Origin: Candidatus Gastranaerophilales bacterium
Lineage (GTDB): Bacteria; Cyanobacteriota; Vampirovibrionia; Gastranaerophilales; Gastranaerophilaceae
DNA: 64,000 bases
Reading direction: 5' to 3'
Assembly: GCA_947630045.1 (NCBI GenBank)
Contig: CANRGC010000001.1
Location: 62,001-126,000 of the forward strand
The notes beneath the pieces were generated by a model, which was not told the DNA's origin, made no database searches, and worked only from the letters and a program-made list of their open reading frames with translations. Made by a program: the position numbers and the translations under genes. Of the stretch, positions 43,728-52,720 are shown in pieces. Position 1 is the first letter of the stretch; every line of letters starts with the position of its first letter.

Positions 43728-46613
43728 ATGACAGCAATCGACAAGAGCCAGTCAACAATTGACCAACTTAACAAATATGTTGACAGTAACGTGCTAAAAG
43801 AAAACATGAACTACACCGAGGAAGATGTAGAAAGATTGTTCTCTGAAATCGAATACTATAACGAAGGAAAAGACGGCACAAACAAACTTGAAGGTCAGAT
43901 TAAAAATCTTGAACAAAGACTTGCCGAACTTCAAAAAAGGGCGGATGAGCTTCAAAATGAAATTGCGGAAATTGATGATAAAAACAGAGTCAGACAGGAA
44001 GAACTCGTTAAATTAACGGCTCTTATTGTCGGAGAAGAAGGCGAATATCAGGAAGATGTCGAAAAAGCTGCGCAGGAAGCATTGGATGAAGCTTTGGCAA
44101 AATATAAAGAATCAGGCGGAAAGGGCGACTTTAACGATTTTTACAGTGAAGCTTTCCAAAGCAAAGCTTCAGAATTAAATGCTCATGAAATAATTATTAA
44201 AAACTGGACAAGTCAGGCTGAGTCACAAAAAACCAAAATTAATGACCTGACCGGAATAATTCAATCTTATTTAATTCAAACAAATGCCCTCAAGGGCGAA
44301 TTAAACACAACATGTTCAACCATAAGCATGTTAACAAGAACAAAAAATAATATGTCCGACACAATTATTGGGGCATACAAAAATGTTGACACAGACACAA
44401 ATACACCTGTTTTTTCAGGAAGAAAAGCGGATGTTGCAAACCAACTTTTGGAAACCTATCAATCAAGATATACGGTAACAAAAAACGAAACCAAAAGCGA
44501 TGCCGAAAAAGCCGCAGAACAACAGGAACTTCAGAATAAATTTATCGGTCAAAAACAAGGCACTTTCGTTGCTGAAACCGTAGTTGACGGTGAAACAAAG
44601 AAAAACGATATTTATAACAAAACTTCAAACCCCGAACTTGCAAATCTCGGCGAATTAATTGAAGGCGGAATGCTTGAAGAATTAAAAGGCGCAGGCATGA
44701 GCCCTTCGGATATTATGTCTTTTGTAAATGAAAACTGGCAGATTGGTCTTAAAACTCCTGAAGAAAACAATGGTTCATGGAGCATTCCATACGGACATGG
44801 CACATCAGGACATAAAGATACAAACAAAAAATTCGCAAAAGACGCTGATGGAACAAGTAAAATTTATGACGCCTTAAGAGAACTTTTTGACATTGATGAC
44901 ACGGAAAAAACAAAAACTGCAGACAGTGTAAACCAAACTCAAATGCAGGAAATGAAAAAAGCCGTTGAACAGGATAACATCCTGACCACAATGTATGAAG
45001 CCGGATTTACATATAAAGAAATGATGTATACTTTATCCGCACTTTTCCCCGAAGCCGGAATTGAATATACGGTATCAGACCAAAACGAAGGTCAAAACCC
45101 TGCAAACCCTAACGACAAGGCAGACTCAAGACACTATAAAATTGTAAAAGATTCTGACGCAAGCGGAAATTTATATTCAACAATCAGTAAAGAAATTTTA
45201 AATAAATGGAATGTCGGCAGCACTGAAATTGTTGAAGACAAGCCGGAAATTCCTGATGACAAACCGAAAGATGAAGGTTTTGACCCGATGACCTTCATTA
45301 AAGACGGCAAAACATTTACCTTTATTGAAGACAGAAACAATAACAAAAAATTTGATTACAAAGACGGCAACAACAATGACCTTCTCGGTTCAAAAGACGG
45401 TATCTATGAGCTTCTTCAATACGATTACAACAAAGACGGCGTTATTGATAACAAAGACATTGTAACCGATGAAAACGGAAACAAAGTTCAAATGACACTT
45501 GTTGACGGTTCAAAACGTGATAAAACCGCACTTGATATGCTTGCTTTGATGACAAACGATCAAACGGAATCAATTGATAACAGCAAAGATATTGATAACT
45601 ATAAAGACGCAAAAGATTACAAAGAAAAAGGCAAATTAACAAACTCTGTAGACTTTGATATTACATATACAAGCGCTTATGAACTCGGCATTGATTCAAT
45701 TGACCTCAAAGGGTTGAACGCTAGCCGTGACGGCGAAAAATTGGCTACAGGCGAAGAACGTTTCAACAATGACAAAGTTTATGACGGTTTTCAGGAAGAA
45801 TATGAAGACATTAACGGCTCTTCGGTAATTAACCGTTTCGGAATTACATTCAAAGGCGGTGAATCTGTAACGGCTAATGAAACTTTAAATTCTAAAGAAA
45901 ACCTTGAAACCTTCTATAAACAAGTTGCTGACCGCACGGATATCAACACGGAAAAAATCTTCTCGAGTTTTGATGTAAACACTGTTGATAATACATTTAT
46001 CTATGGTAAAGACAGAACAGGCGAACTTAATCTGGGTGCTATAGATAATATAGTAAAAGATCAAATCACGGTTGACGGCAAAAATATGAGCCTTGGCGAT
46101 TTTGTAGAAAGTTTAGACAGCCAAATTGATGATATGCAAGCAATGCTTGAAACAAAACTCGAAAATTCAAAATCTGCGGATAATGAATCGCTGGATGAGC
46201 TTCTTGGTTCTATTGAAACAACTCTTGAATGGATACAAAAACAGAAAGAAGAAGAGGAGACACCTCCTCCGCCTCCTCCAACAGAACCTGAAGACAATCC
46301 AAATCCGGATCCTCCAGTTGAAACAAAACCTGCGGAACCCACACCAACAGAACCTGAACCGACTCCGACAGTTCCTGAACCCGAACCGGAACCGACACCA
46401 ACGGAACCTGAGCCTGAACCCACTCCAACGGAACCTGAGCCTGAACCCACTCCAACGGAACCTGAGCCGGAACCGACACCAACGGAACCTGAACCGGAAC
46501 CGACACCAACGGAACCTGAGCCGGAACCGACACCGACCGTTCCTGATTGTGAGCCCGAAGATGATATATTACCCGACATGTTCGATGACACAAAAAGAAA
46601 ACTTGAAGAATAA
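43728..46613 (+). CDS. Giant coiled-coil protein with paired EF-hand loops and Pro-rich tail (paralogue B)
   Basis: 961 residues, no Sec signal. The layout follows its neighbour: LFSEIEYYNEGKDG, a coiled coil (about 45-110, LEGQIKNLEQRLAELQKRAD), GAYKNVDTDT, then two EF-hand-like loops 31 residues apart, Asp535 to Asp546 (DRNNNKKFDYKD) and DYNKDGVIDNKD at 566-577, which is canonical. The tail (about 840-945) is a Pro/Glu/Thr repeat with 9-residue units (EPEPTPTEP), a stiff, wall- or surface-spanning kind of linker, and ends acidic. It has its own FliA-type promoter and terminator. Function unknown; a duplicated pair of Ca2+-binding surface structural proteins is the best guess. Confidence 0.75.
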   Translation: MTAIDKSQSTIDQLNKYVDSNVLKENMNYTEEDVERLFSEIEYYNEGKDGTNKLEGQIKNLEQRLAELQKRADELQNEIAEIDDKNRVRQEELVKLTALIVGEEGEYQEDVEKAAQEALDEALAKYKESGGKGDFNDFYSEAFQSKASELNAHEIIIKNWTSQAESQKTKINDLTGIIQSYLIQTNALKGELNTTCSTISMLTRTKNNMSDTIIGAYKNVDTDTNTPVFSGRKADVANQLLETYQSRYTVTKNETKSDAEKAAEQQELQNKFIGQKQGTFVAETVVDGETKKNDIYNKTSNPELANLGELIEGGMLEELKGAGMSPSDIMSFVNENWQIGLKTPEENNGSWSIPYGHGTSGHKDTNKKFAKDADGTSKIYDALRELFDIDDTEKTKTADSVNQTQMQEMKKAVEQDNILTTMYEAGFTYKEMMYTLSALFPEAGIEYTVSDQNEGQNPANPNDKADSRHYKIVKDSDASGNLYSTISKEILNKWNVGSTEIVEDKPEIPDDKPKDEGFDPMTFIKDGKTFTFIEDRNNNKKFDYKDGNNNDLLGSKDGIYELLQYDYNKDGVIDNKDIVTDENGNKVQMTLVDGSKRDKTALDMLALMTNDQTESIDNSKDIDNYKDAKDYKEKGKLTNSVDFDITYTSAYELGIDSIDLKGLNASRDGEKLATGEERFNNDKVYDGFQEEYEDINGSSVINRFGITFKGGESVTANETLNSKENLETFYKQVADRTDINTEKIFSSFDVNTVDNTFIYGKDRTGELNLGAIDNIVKDQITVDGKNMSLGDFVESLDSQIDDMQAMLETKLENSKSADNESLDELLGSIETTLEWIQKQKEEEETPPPPPPTEPEDNPNPDPPVETKPAEPTPTEPEPTPTVPEPEPEPTPTEPEPEPTPTEPEPEPTPTEPEPEPTPTEPEPEPTPTEPEPEPTPTVPDCEPEDDILPDMFDDTKRKLEE
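46317..46545 (+). repeat. 27-bp tandem repeats encoding Pro/Glu/Thr units
   Basis: The unit GAACCTGAGCCTGAACCCAC and variants, 27 bases each, repeat in frame and encode EPEPEPTPT. At least five near-copies are seen with synonymous drift. A long open frame on the opposite strand is a by-product of this composition. Confidence 0.75.
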
Positions 46614-46620
46614 AAAGTTG

Positions 46621-46645
46621 AAAGCCTGCACTTAAGCAGGCTTTT
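46621..46645. terminator. Terminator hairpin between convergent genes
   Basis: AAAGCCTGC (46621-46629) and GCAGGCTTT (46636-46644) pair around ACTTAA. The T run is short (four) on the plus strand. It overlaps the recF stop codon. Confidence 0.7.
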
Positions 46646-47738
46646 AATTTATCTTTCCGTCTTTAATATTTACAATATCAACATCTTTTAAAAATTCATC
46701 ATCAAAAAAGAAGGTATCCACACTCGTTATAATTGTTTGAATTTCGGGCTTTATTGATTTTAAAAGAAAATTTTGCCTTTTATCATCAAGTTCAGCCAAA
46801 ACATCGTCCAATAAAAGAAGGGGGTTATCTCCCGTTTTTTCTGAAATTATATCCAGCTCCGCCAGTTTAAGCGCCAAAATCATCGTTCTTTGCTGACCTT
46901 GAGAGGCAAACTTTCTTGCATCATTTCCGTTAATTGAAAATAATATATCATCTCTGTGAGGACCAATCAGGCATGTTTGACGAATAATTTCTTTTTCTTT
47001 GGCGCCATAGAGGGCTTCTTCAAACTTTTTTGTCATTTCTTCAATGGGAATAATTTCTTTTATAACGTCAGAATCATAAAAAATATCGGCTTCTTCAAAT
47101 TCTGAAATTGATTTATGTTTAATTTTTGCAACTTTTTTAAGTTCATCTAAAAATTTCATTCTTAAATAAACGATGTTTGAACTTGCAATTGCAAGCTGAG
47201 AGTTAAAAACCTCAAGCATATCAGCTTGAATTCCATAATTTGCAAGATAATTTGCCTTTTGAAGGCGAATTTTATTAAACTTCGCAAGCTTATCATAATA
47301 TTGAGGATAAACCTGCATAATTGCCATATCAAGCCATTTTCGCCTGTCTGAGGGTTCGCCTCTTAAGAGCATTAAATCTGAACTTGAAAAATTTACAACG
47401 GACAAAACCCTGATAAAATCTTTGTGCTTACTTTTTTTAAGTCCGTTTACCTTTAAAACTTTATTTTTTGGCGGATTTATCAAAACATCAAGATTGATAT
47501 CAACGCCGTCTTTTAAAACAGCGCCTGAAATTGAAGTAAAATCTTCACTAAACTTAATGAGTTCACTGTCTTTTTTTATTCTGTTTGAATTGAGGGAAGA
47601 AAGATAAAAAACCGACTCTAAAAGGTTTGTTTTGCCTTGAGCGTTTTTTCCCGTAAAAAGTGTCTTATTTTTTTTAAAATCAAACTCAATATCCGAATAG
47701 TTTCTAAAATTTTTAAGTTTAATTTTTTTTAAAAACAT
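46644..47738 (-). CDS. recF: DNA replication and repair protein RecF
   Basis: 364 residues, SMC-like ABC ATPase. Walker A is GKNAQGKT at 30-37, the signature reads ASQGQQRTMILALKLAEL, and Walker B is PLLLLDDVLAELDDKRQ. RecF with RecO and RecR loads RecA at single-strand gaps. It is not next to dnaA or dnaN here. TATAAT lies upstream at about 47763-47768, and a GGGGG sits before the ATG. It is divergent from the PfkB kinase. Confidence 0.96.
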   Translation of the reverse strand: MFLKKIKLKNFRNYSDIEFDFKKNKTLFTGKNAQGKTNLLESVFYLSSLNSNRIKKDSELIKFSEDFTSISGAVLKDGVDINLDVLINPPKNKVLKVNGLKKSKHKDFIRVLSVVNFSSSDLMLLRGEPSDRRKWLDMAIMQVYPQYYDKLAKFNKIRLQKANYLANYGIQADMLEVFNSQLAIASSNIVYLRMKFLDELKKVAKIKHKSISEFEEADIFYDSDVIKEIIPIEEMTKKFEEALYGAKEKEIIRQTCLIGPHRDDILFSINGNDARKFASQGQQRTMILALKLAELDIISEKTGDNPLLLLDDVLAELDDKRQNFLLKSIKPEIQTIITSVDTFFFDDEFLKDVDIVNIKDGKIN

Positions 47739-47797
47739 TTAACAATGCCCCCGGTTTATATTATAATAAATAAAGTATTATTGGAAGAATAAAGATT

Positions 47798-48847
47798 ATG
47801 TTTGATGTTATTACAATAGGTTCAGCCACGCTTGATGTTTTTATAGAATCAGACGATGCAAAAATTGTTTCCGTATATTCAAAAGAAAAAAGAAGCGACT
47901 TTATGTCTTTTCCATACGGAAGCAAAATTGAAATTGACGATTTTTCAAGGAATATCGGCGGGGGCGCAATTAACACCGCCACAAATTTTGCAAATCTCGG
48001 ATTTAAAACATCAACCGTTGTTAAAATGGGCAACGATGAAATGGCGCCGTTAATTGAAAAGAAAATTAAAAATTTCGGAATAGATACATCAAATGTAATT
48101 CATTCAAAAAAAGGTTTGACCGGCTTTTCAATCATTCTTGTAAGTTTTCAAGGGGATAGAACCGTTCTTGCACACAGAGGCGAAAATGCCCGCATAGAAA
48201 AAGAAGATATTGATTTTGACAACCTAAAAAACACAAAATGGATATATCTTGCTCCGCTTGCGGGGGAAAGCAACAAGCTTCTTGATAAAATTGCCGCTTT
48301 TGCAACTAAAAATAAAATAAAACTTGCAATTAACGCAGGAACTACCGCAATCAAAAAGGGAGCAAAATATTTCGGCAAAATTGTTGAAGCTTGCGACATT
48401 TTAATTTTAAATAAAGAAGAAGCAAGCCTTTTGACCCAAATAGAAGTCAGACCCGACACAAAAACCGAATTTTTCTCAAGAGAAAAAATTCACCCCGACT
48501 TAAAAGAAATTTTCAAAGAATTAAGAAACAAAAACCACTCAATAATTTTAATAACTGACGGCAAAAACGGCGCAATTGCTTATGACGGCAAAAAGTTTTA
48601 TAAAGCGCCCGAATTTCCGGCAAAAGTCAGATCAACGCTTGGTGCGGGCGACTCTTTCGCTTCCACCTTTGTTGCTTCGATAGAAAAATTCAAGGGAGAC
48701 ATTGAAAAATCGCTCTGTTTCGCTTCTGTCAATTCGGCTTCTTGTGTTGAAGTTTTCGGCGCACAGGAAGGGCTCATTAATTTTAAAGAAATTGAAGAAA
48801 AATTAAACAAAAACAAAGAGTATAAAATCGAAGTTATATGCGATTAG
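47798..48847 (+). CDS. PfkB-family carbohydrate or nucleoside kinase
   Basis: 349 residues of the ribokinase fold. N-terminal VITIGSATLDVFIES, the GGGAINTATNFANLG substrate loop, and the C-terminal STLGAGDSFASTF with catalytic Asp and anion hole. NINxGTTAI-like and LILNKEEASLL segments are typical. Substrate cannot be fixed: ribose, adenosine and other sugars are possible. GGAAGAA precedes the ATG. rqcP overlaps its end by 10 bases. Confidence 0.9.
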   Translation: MFDVITIGSATLDVFIESDDAKIVSVYSKEKRSDFMSFPYGSKIEIDDFSRNIGGGAINTATNFANLGFKTSTVVKMGNDEMAPLIEKKIKNFGIDTSNVIHSKKGLTGFSIILVSFQGDRTVLAHRGENARIEKEDIDFDNLKNTKWIYLAPLAGESNKLLDKIAAFATKNKIKLAINAGTTAIKKGAKYFGKIVEACDILILNKEEASLLTQIEVRPDTKTEFFSREKIHPDLKEIFKELRNKNHSIILITDGKNGAIAYDGKKFYKAPEFPAKVRSTLGAGDSFASTFVASIEKFKGDIEKSLCFASVNSASCVEVFGAQEGLINFKEIEEKLNKNKEYKIEVICD

Positions 48848-49086
48848 ACAAATTTTTAAAAGTTTCAAGAATTATAAAAAGAAGAACTGTTGCAAATGAA
48901 GTTTGCGATATGGCACGTGTTTTTGTGAACGATAACCCCGCAAAACCTTCAAAACAGCTTAAAGCGGGCGATATTATTTCAATTGAATATAAAACAAGAA
49001 CACTGAGAGCTAAAGTTTTAATAATTCCCGACGGAAACGTCAGTATTAACGAAGCTTCAAGCCTTTATGAAATCTTGAGCGAATAA
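48838..49086 (+). CDS. rqcP: S4-domain ribosome quality-control factor RqcP
   Basis: 82 residues. MRLDKFLKVSRIIKRRTVANEVCD is almost the same as the start of B. subtilis RqcP (YabO), followed by the S4 fold (VFVNDNPAKPSKQLKAGDII). RqcP helps RqcH add alanine tails to stalled nascent chains on 50S subunits. The start overlaps the kinase by 10 bases. rqcH is not in the window. Confidence 0.9.
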   Translation: MRLDKFLKVSRIIKRRTVANEVCDMARVFVNDNPAKPSKQLKAGDIISIEYKTRTLRAKVLIIPDGNVSINEASSLYEILSE

Positions 49087-49216
49087 TAAAAATTTCATCC
49101 GTTAAGACTATTACATGTTTTATTTTTCATATAACTATATGAAGCCAAAGACATGCTCATTCATGTATTATGTAAATGTAAACAATTATTAAGACTTTGG
49201 GGAAAGTGATACATAA

Positions 49217-50041
49217 ATGAATGAGAATTTTGAGTTAGATTCCTATAAAAAGGTTGTGCGTGTTTCGGATGAAGAACTTGCAGAACTTTGGCAAAAATTT
49301 CAGGAAGACAAAACAAACAGAATAATAAGGGATAAACTCATTGTTCAATATATTTATCTTACAAGATATGTAATCGGGCGTATAAAAGTCAGCCTTCCGC
49401 CGAGTTTTTCTTATGAGGACATTTTAAGTTACGGAATTGAGGGGCTGATAGACGCCGTTGAAAAATATTCAACCCAAAAAGGAGCAAAATTTGAAACTTA
49501 CGCTCTTATGAGAATAAGAGGAGCAATTATTGATAAAATAAGGTCAAACGACTGGCTTCCAAGAACTTTAAGAAAAAAAATAAAAGAAATAAAAGAAGTG
49601 AGCCAAAGGCTTAAAAACGAACTTGGAAGAATTCCGACAAATTCTGAAATTGGCGATAAACTTGGACTTCCAAAAGAAAAAGTTGACGAAATTTTATCAA
49701 TGGATACAAGTGTTGAATCTTTGTATGACAAAAAATCAGTCGGGGACGATTCGGTTGAAATTATAGACACAATAGAAGACATGAAATCAGAACGCCCCGA
49801 AGAAATTGTCGAAAAGAAAGACGCAAAAAAAGAACTTGAAAGAGCGCTGAAAAGGCTTCCCGAAAGAGAAAGAATGTTACTTATTTTCTATTACCGTGAG
49901 AATATGACATTAAAAGAAATAGGGGAAGCCATTAATGTATCCGAGTCAAGGGCATGCCAATTGCATGCGCAGGCAATTATGAAATTAAGGAACATTTTAA
50001 GCGCTTCAAGACAAGAAAGACTTGTTAAATCAATAGTTTAA
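49217..50041 (+). CDS. FliA/WhiG-type sigma factor
   Basis: 274 residues. Region 2 (about 30-110): YVIGRIKVSLPPSFSYEDIL, then GIEGLIDAVEKYSTQKGAKFETYALMRIRGAI with IDKIRSNDWLPRTLR, a strong FliA/WhiG/SigD signature. Region 3 (about 115-160, RIPTNSEIGDKLGLPKEKVDE) and region 4 (about 215-262, LPERERMLLIFYYRENMTLKEIGEAINVSES) follow. No anti-sigma FlgM or flagellar gene is nearby. Two FliA-type promoters lie within 9 kb upstream at 40844 and 43663, before the EF-hand giants. The calpain-like gene follows 148 bases on. It begins a single-gene unit with GGGGAAAG-type SD. Confidence 0.92.
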   Translation: MNENFELDSYKKVVRVSDEELAELWQKFQEDKTNRIIRDKLIVQYIYLTRYVIGRIKVSLPPSFSYEDILSYGIEGLIDAVEKYSTQKGAKFETYALMRIRGAIIDKIRSNDWLPRTLRKKIKEIKEVSQRLKNELGRIPTNSEIGDKLGLPKEKVDEILSMDTSVESLYDKKSVGDDSVEIIDTIEDMKSERPEEIVEKKDAKKELERALKRLPERERMLLIFYYRENMTLKEIGEAINVSESRACQLHAQAIMKLRNILSASRQERLVKSIV

Positions 50042-50189
50042 TATTTTGTTTGAGTAAAAATTTCAACAATAGAAGGCGCTTTTAGCGGGTGTCGGTTACA
50101 ATATTTAACATTTTTTGAGTTTTTAATCAATTTTTTTAAAGAAAAAATCTTTATATAAACATAAAGAGGATTTTATCAGAGGATATATT

Positions 50190-50978
50190 GTGACCGATAT
50201 TAATAATATTAATTTTCAAAAAAATACTAATTTTATCGGAAATCAAAACAGTGTCCACCGTTCAGGCGGAATAGGTCAGATTTTATACGGCTTATTTTCT
50301 GATAAAAACAAAGGGGTGAACGGCGAAATTGACGAAGCTGTTTTTCAAGGCAGCACAGGTGATTGTTGGCTTTTATCCGGCGTTTTATCGCTTTCGTATA
50401 CTCAAGAAGGTAAACAGGCAATAAAAGACGCCATAAAACAAGATGAAAACGGAAATTATCAAGTTACATTTAAAGGAATAGATAAGACATATACCGTTTC
50501 ACAAGAAGAACTTAAAAGCAAAAATGTATCAACTATATTCGGCGGGCTTGGCAAAAAAAGCGAATATTCTACGGGCGATGATGATATGCTTCTTTTGGAA
50601 TTGGCGGTTGAAAAAGCAAAATCTGATAAAGATGTGGAACTTCCGACAGAAAACGGCTTAAACGGCAGTAGCGCATATTATTTATATCAGCTTTTTTCAG
50701 GAACCACAGATTACGCACACAATGAAAAAGAAAGTGATGTAAAAGGCCTGTTAAATTATTATCAGCAAAACAAAGAAAATACTTCCGCCACCTTGGGAGT
50801 TATAAACGGATTTTCTTCTTTAGAGGGAAATCACGCATATGCGGTTAAAGATTATGACGGAGAAAAAATGACCCTTGTTAATCCATGGAACACTTCAAGA
50901 GATACAACCGTTTCAAACAAAACTTTAATGGATAATCTTGGAAAATATGACATTTCCGTTATCGACTATAATTCATAA
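50190..50978 (+). CDS. Calpain-like (C2 family) cysteine protease
   Basis: 262 residues from a GTG with AGAGGA six to seven bases upstream. Oxyanion Gln53 and nucleophile Cys59 lie in FQGSTGDCWLLSG; His215 in GNHAYAVKDYDG; Asn231 in LVNPWN. All four calpain active-site residues are present in order. Residues 95-195 are a compact all-helical part between the halves. No Ca2+-binding domain or signal peptide is attached; the first 40 residues are polar and may be a prodomain or secretion signal. It is a single gene with a strong terminator, just after the sigma gene. Bacterial calpains are rare and poorly known. Confidence 0.88.
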   Translation: MTDINNINFQKNTNFIGNQNSVHRSGGIGQILYGLFSDKNKGVNGEIDEAVFQGSTGDCWLLSGVLSLSYTQEGKQAIKDAIKQDENGNYQVTFKGIDKTYTVSQEELKSKNVSTIFGGLGKKSEYSTGDDDMLLLELAVEKAKSDKDVELPTENGLNGSSAYYLYQLFSGTTDYAHNEKESDVKGLLNYYQQNKENTSATLGVINGFSSLEGNHAYAVKDYDGEKMTLVNPWNTSRDTTVSNKTLMDNLGKYDISVIDYNS

Positions 50979-51010
50979 AAAAAAGAGCCTCAAATAAAGG
51001 CTCTTTTTTT
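50979..51010. terminator. Bidirectional Rho-independent terminator
   Basis: AAAAAAGAGCCT (50979-50990) and AGGCTCTTTTTT (50998-51009) enclose a 7-base loop, with T runs on both strands. It serves the protease gene and convergent pckA. Confidence 0.92.
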
Positions 51011-51025
51011 ATTGTTTGAATATTG

Positions 51026-52627
51026 TTATTTTACTGCTGACAAGGGTTTAGGACCGGCATTAACAATTTCTTTAGGCATGTTAGGATATTTTGAAGTGAA
51101 GTTATCTTCAAACATTTGTGCCAGTTTGTTTGCTGCGACATCGTAAGCGTTCTTATCAGCCCACATGCCTCTTGCGTCAAGCATTTCATCCGGAACGTTC
51201 GGGCATGATGTAGGATAATCAACATTAAATACGTCATGGTGTTTAAATTCAATCTTATCGAATGAACCGTTAAGAGCTGCCGTTACCATTGCACGTGTGT
51301 ATGATAATTTCATTCTCTTAGCGCCTGAAGCTGCGGAACCGCCAGCCCAGCCGGTATTTACAAGATAAACTTGAGTGCCGTATTTTTCAAGCTTTTCGCC
51401 AAGCATTTCAGCGTAAACTGAAGCGTCCATCGGCATAAACGGTTCACCGAACAATGTAGAGAATGTCGGTTGAGGTTCTGTTACGCCACGTTCCGTTCCT
51501 GCCAATTTTGATGTAAAGCCTGTAACAAAGTGGTACATTGCAGCATTTTTATTCAATTTTGAAATTGGGGGCAAAACACCGAAAGCGTCAGCTGTTAAGA
51601 AGATAACAACTTTTGGAATGCCGCCTTTTGAAGGAACTTGAGCATTGTTGATGTAATCAATAGGATAGCCGACACGTGTGTTTTCGGTTAAGCTTCCGTC
51701 ATTGAAATCAAATTCTCTTGTTTTTTCATCCATTATAACGTTTTCAACAAGCGAACCGAATTTAATGGCATTGTAAATATCGGGTTCGTTTTCAGCCGAT
51801 AAATTAATACATTTTGCATAACATCCGCCTTCAAAGTTGAATACGCCGTCAGGTGACCAACCGTGTTCATCGTCGCCGATTAATTTTCTTGAAGGGTCAG
51901 CCGACAACGTTGTTTTTCCGGTTCCTGACAAACCAAAGAAAACAGCCGTTTCGCCGGTTGCAGGATCCATATTTGCACTGCAGTGCATAGGAAGAACATT
52001 TTTCTTTGTCATGATATAGTTCATCGTTGCAAAAACTGATTTTTTAATTTCGCCCGCATATTGTGAACCGCAAATGATGATTGTATGAGCTTCATAATCA
52101 ATTGCAATGCATGCTTCCGAATTTACGCCGTCAACTTCCGGATCGCATTTGAAACCGGGGGCGCAAAGAATTGTGTAATCAGGTTCGCCGTATGCTGCCA
52201 ATTCTTCTTCCGTCGGTCTGATTAAAAGCTGGTGAATAAAGAGGTTTTGGCTTGCAAGTTCGTTAATTATACGGAACTTTTGAGTATATTTTTTATCTGC
52301 ACCTGCAAAACCGTCAAAGATGAATACTTCTCTGTTTTGCAAATAAGCTGCGATTTTACCTTTAATAGAGTTAAATTTTTCTCTTGATATAGGACGGTTT
52401 ACTTTTCCCCATGCAATTTCATTGTGTACGCTTTCCGTGTCAACAATGAATTTATCTTTAGGAGAACGCCCCGTATATTTTCCTGTTGTAACAACAAGAG
52501 CACCCGTGTTTGAAAGTTTTCCTTCGTTTAATCTGAGTGCAGCTTCGGTTAACTGAGCCGGAGTTAAGTTGCGATAAACCGCTTTTGGTCCGATAATACC
52601 TAATTTTTCAATTCCAAATGTTTCCAT
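51026..52627 (-). CDS. pckA: Phosphoenolpyruvate carboxykinase (ATP)
   Basis: 533 residues. It converts oxaloacetate and ATP to PEP, CO2 and ADP. The P-loop GLSGTGKTT is at 232-240, preceded by HCSAN with the Mn2+ His, and TGFTSKLAGTERG follows near 340. ATP rather than GTP use follows from family and the GRSPKDKF segment. AGAAGGAAAC precedes the ATG. In fermenting bacteria it often runs toward oxaloacetate, which is a plausible use here. Confidence 0.97.
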   Translation of the reverse strand: METFGIEKLGIIGPKAVYRNLTPAQLTEAALRLNEGKLSNTGALVVTTGKYTGRSPKDKFIVDTESVHNEIAWGKVNRPISREKFNSIKGKIAAYLQNREVFIFDGFAGADKKYTQKFRIINELASQNLFIHQLLIRPTEEELAAYGEPDYTILCAPGFKCDPEVDGVNSEACIAIDYEAHTIIICGSQYAGEIKKSVFATMNYIMTKKNVLPMHCSANMDPATGETAVFFGLSGTGKTTLSADPSRKLIGDDEHGWSPDGVFNFEGGCYAKCINLSAENEPDIYNAIKFGSLVENVIMDEKTREFDFNDGSLTENTRVGYPIDYINNAQVPSKGGIPKVVIFLTADAFGVLPPISKLNKNAAMYHFVTGFTSKLAGTERGVTEPQPTFSTLFGEPFMPMDASVYAEMLGEKLEKYGTQVYLVNTGWAGGSAASGAKRMKLSYTRAMVTAALNGSFDKIEFKHHDVFNVDYPTSCPNVPDEMLDARGMWADKNAYDVAANKLAQMFEDNFTSKYPNMPKEIVNAGPKPLSAVK

Positions 52628-52720
52628 AAGTGTTTCCTTCTATAATAAATAAAATAAATAAACTTCTGTAGTATACGAAGCGATTTTATTACAAATGTCC
52701 CAAAAAAGCAACTGTCCTTA

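Noticed and set aside
46061-46591. 176-codon minus-strand frame with Gly-Ser-Val repeats
   Set aside because: Mirror of the Pro/Glu/Thr repeats of the EF-hand paralogue; no start signals.
50042-50189. Possible FliA-type promoter before the calpain-like gene
   Set aside because: TAAAGAAA-like sequence is present but no CCGAT lies at the right distance.
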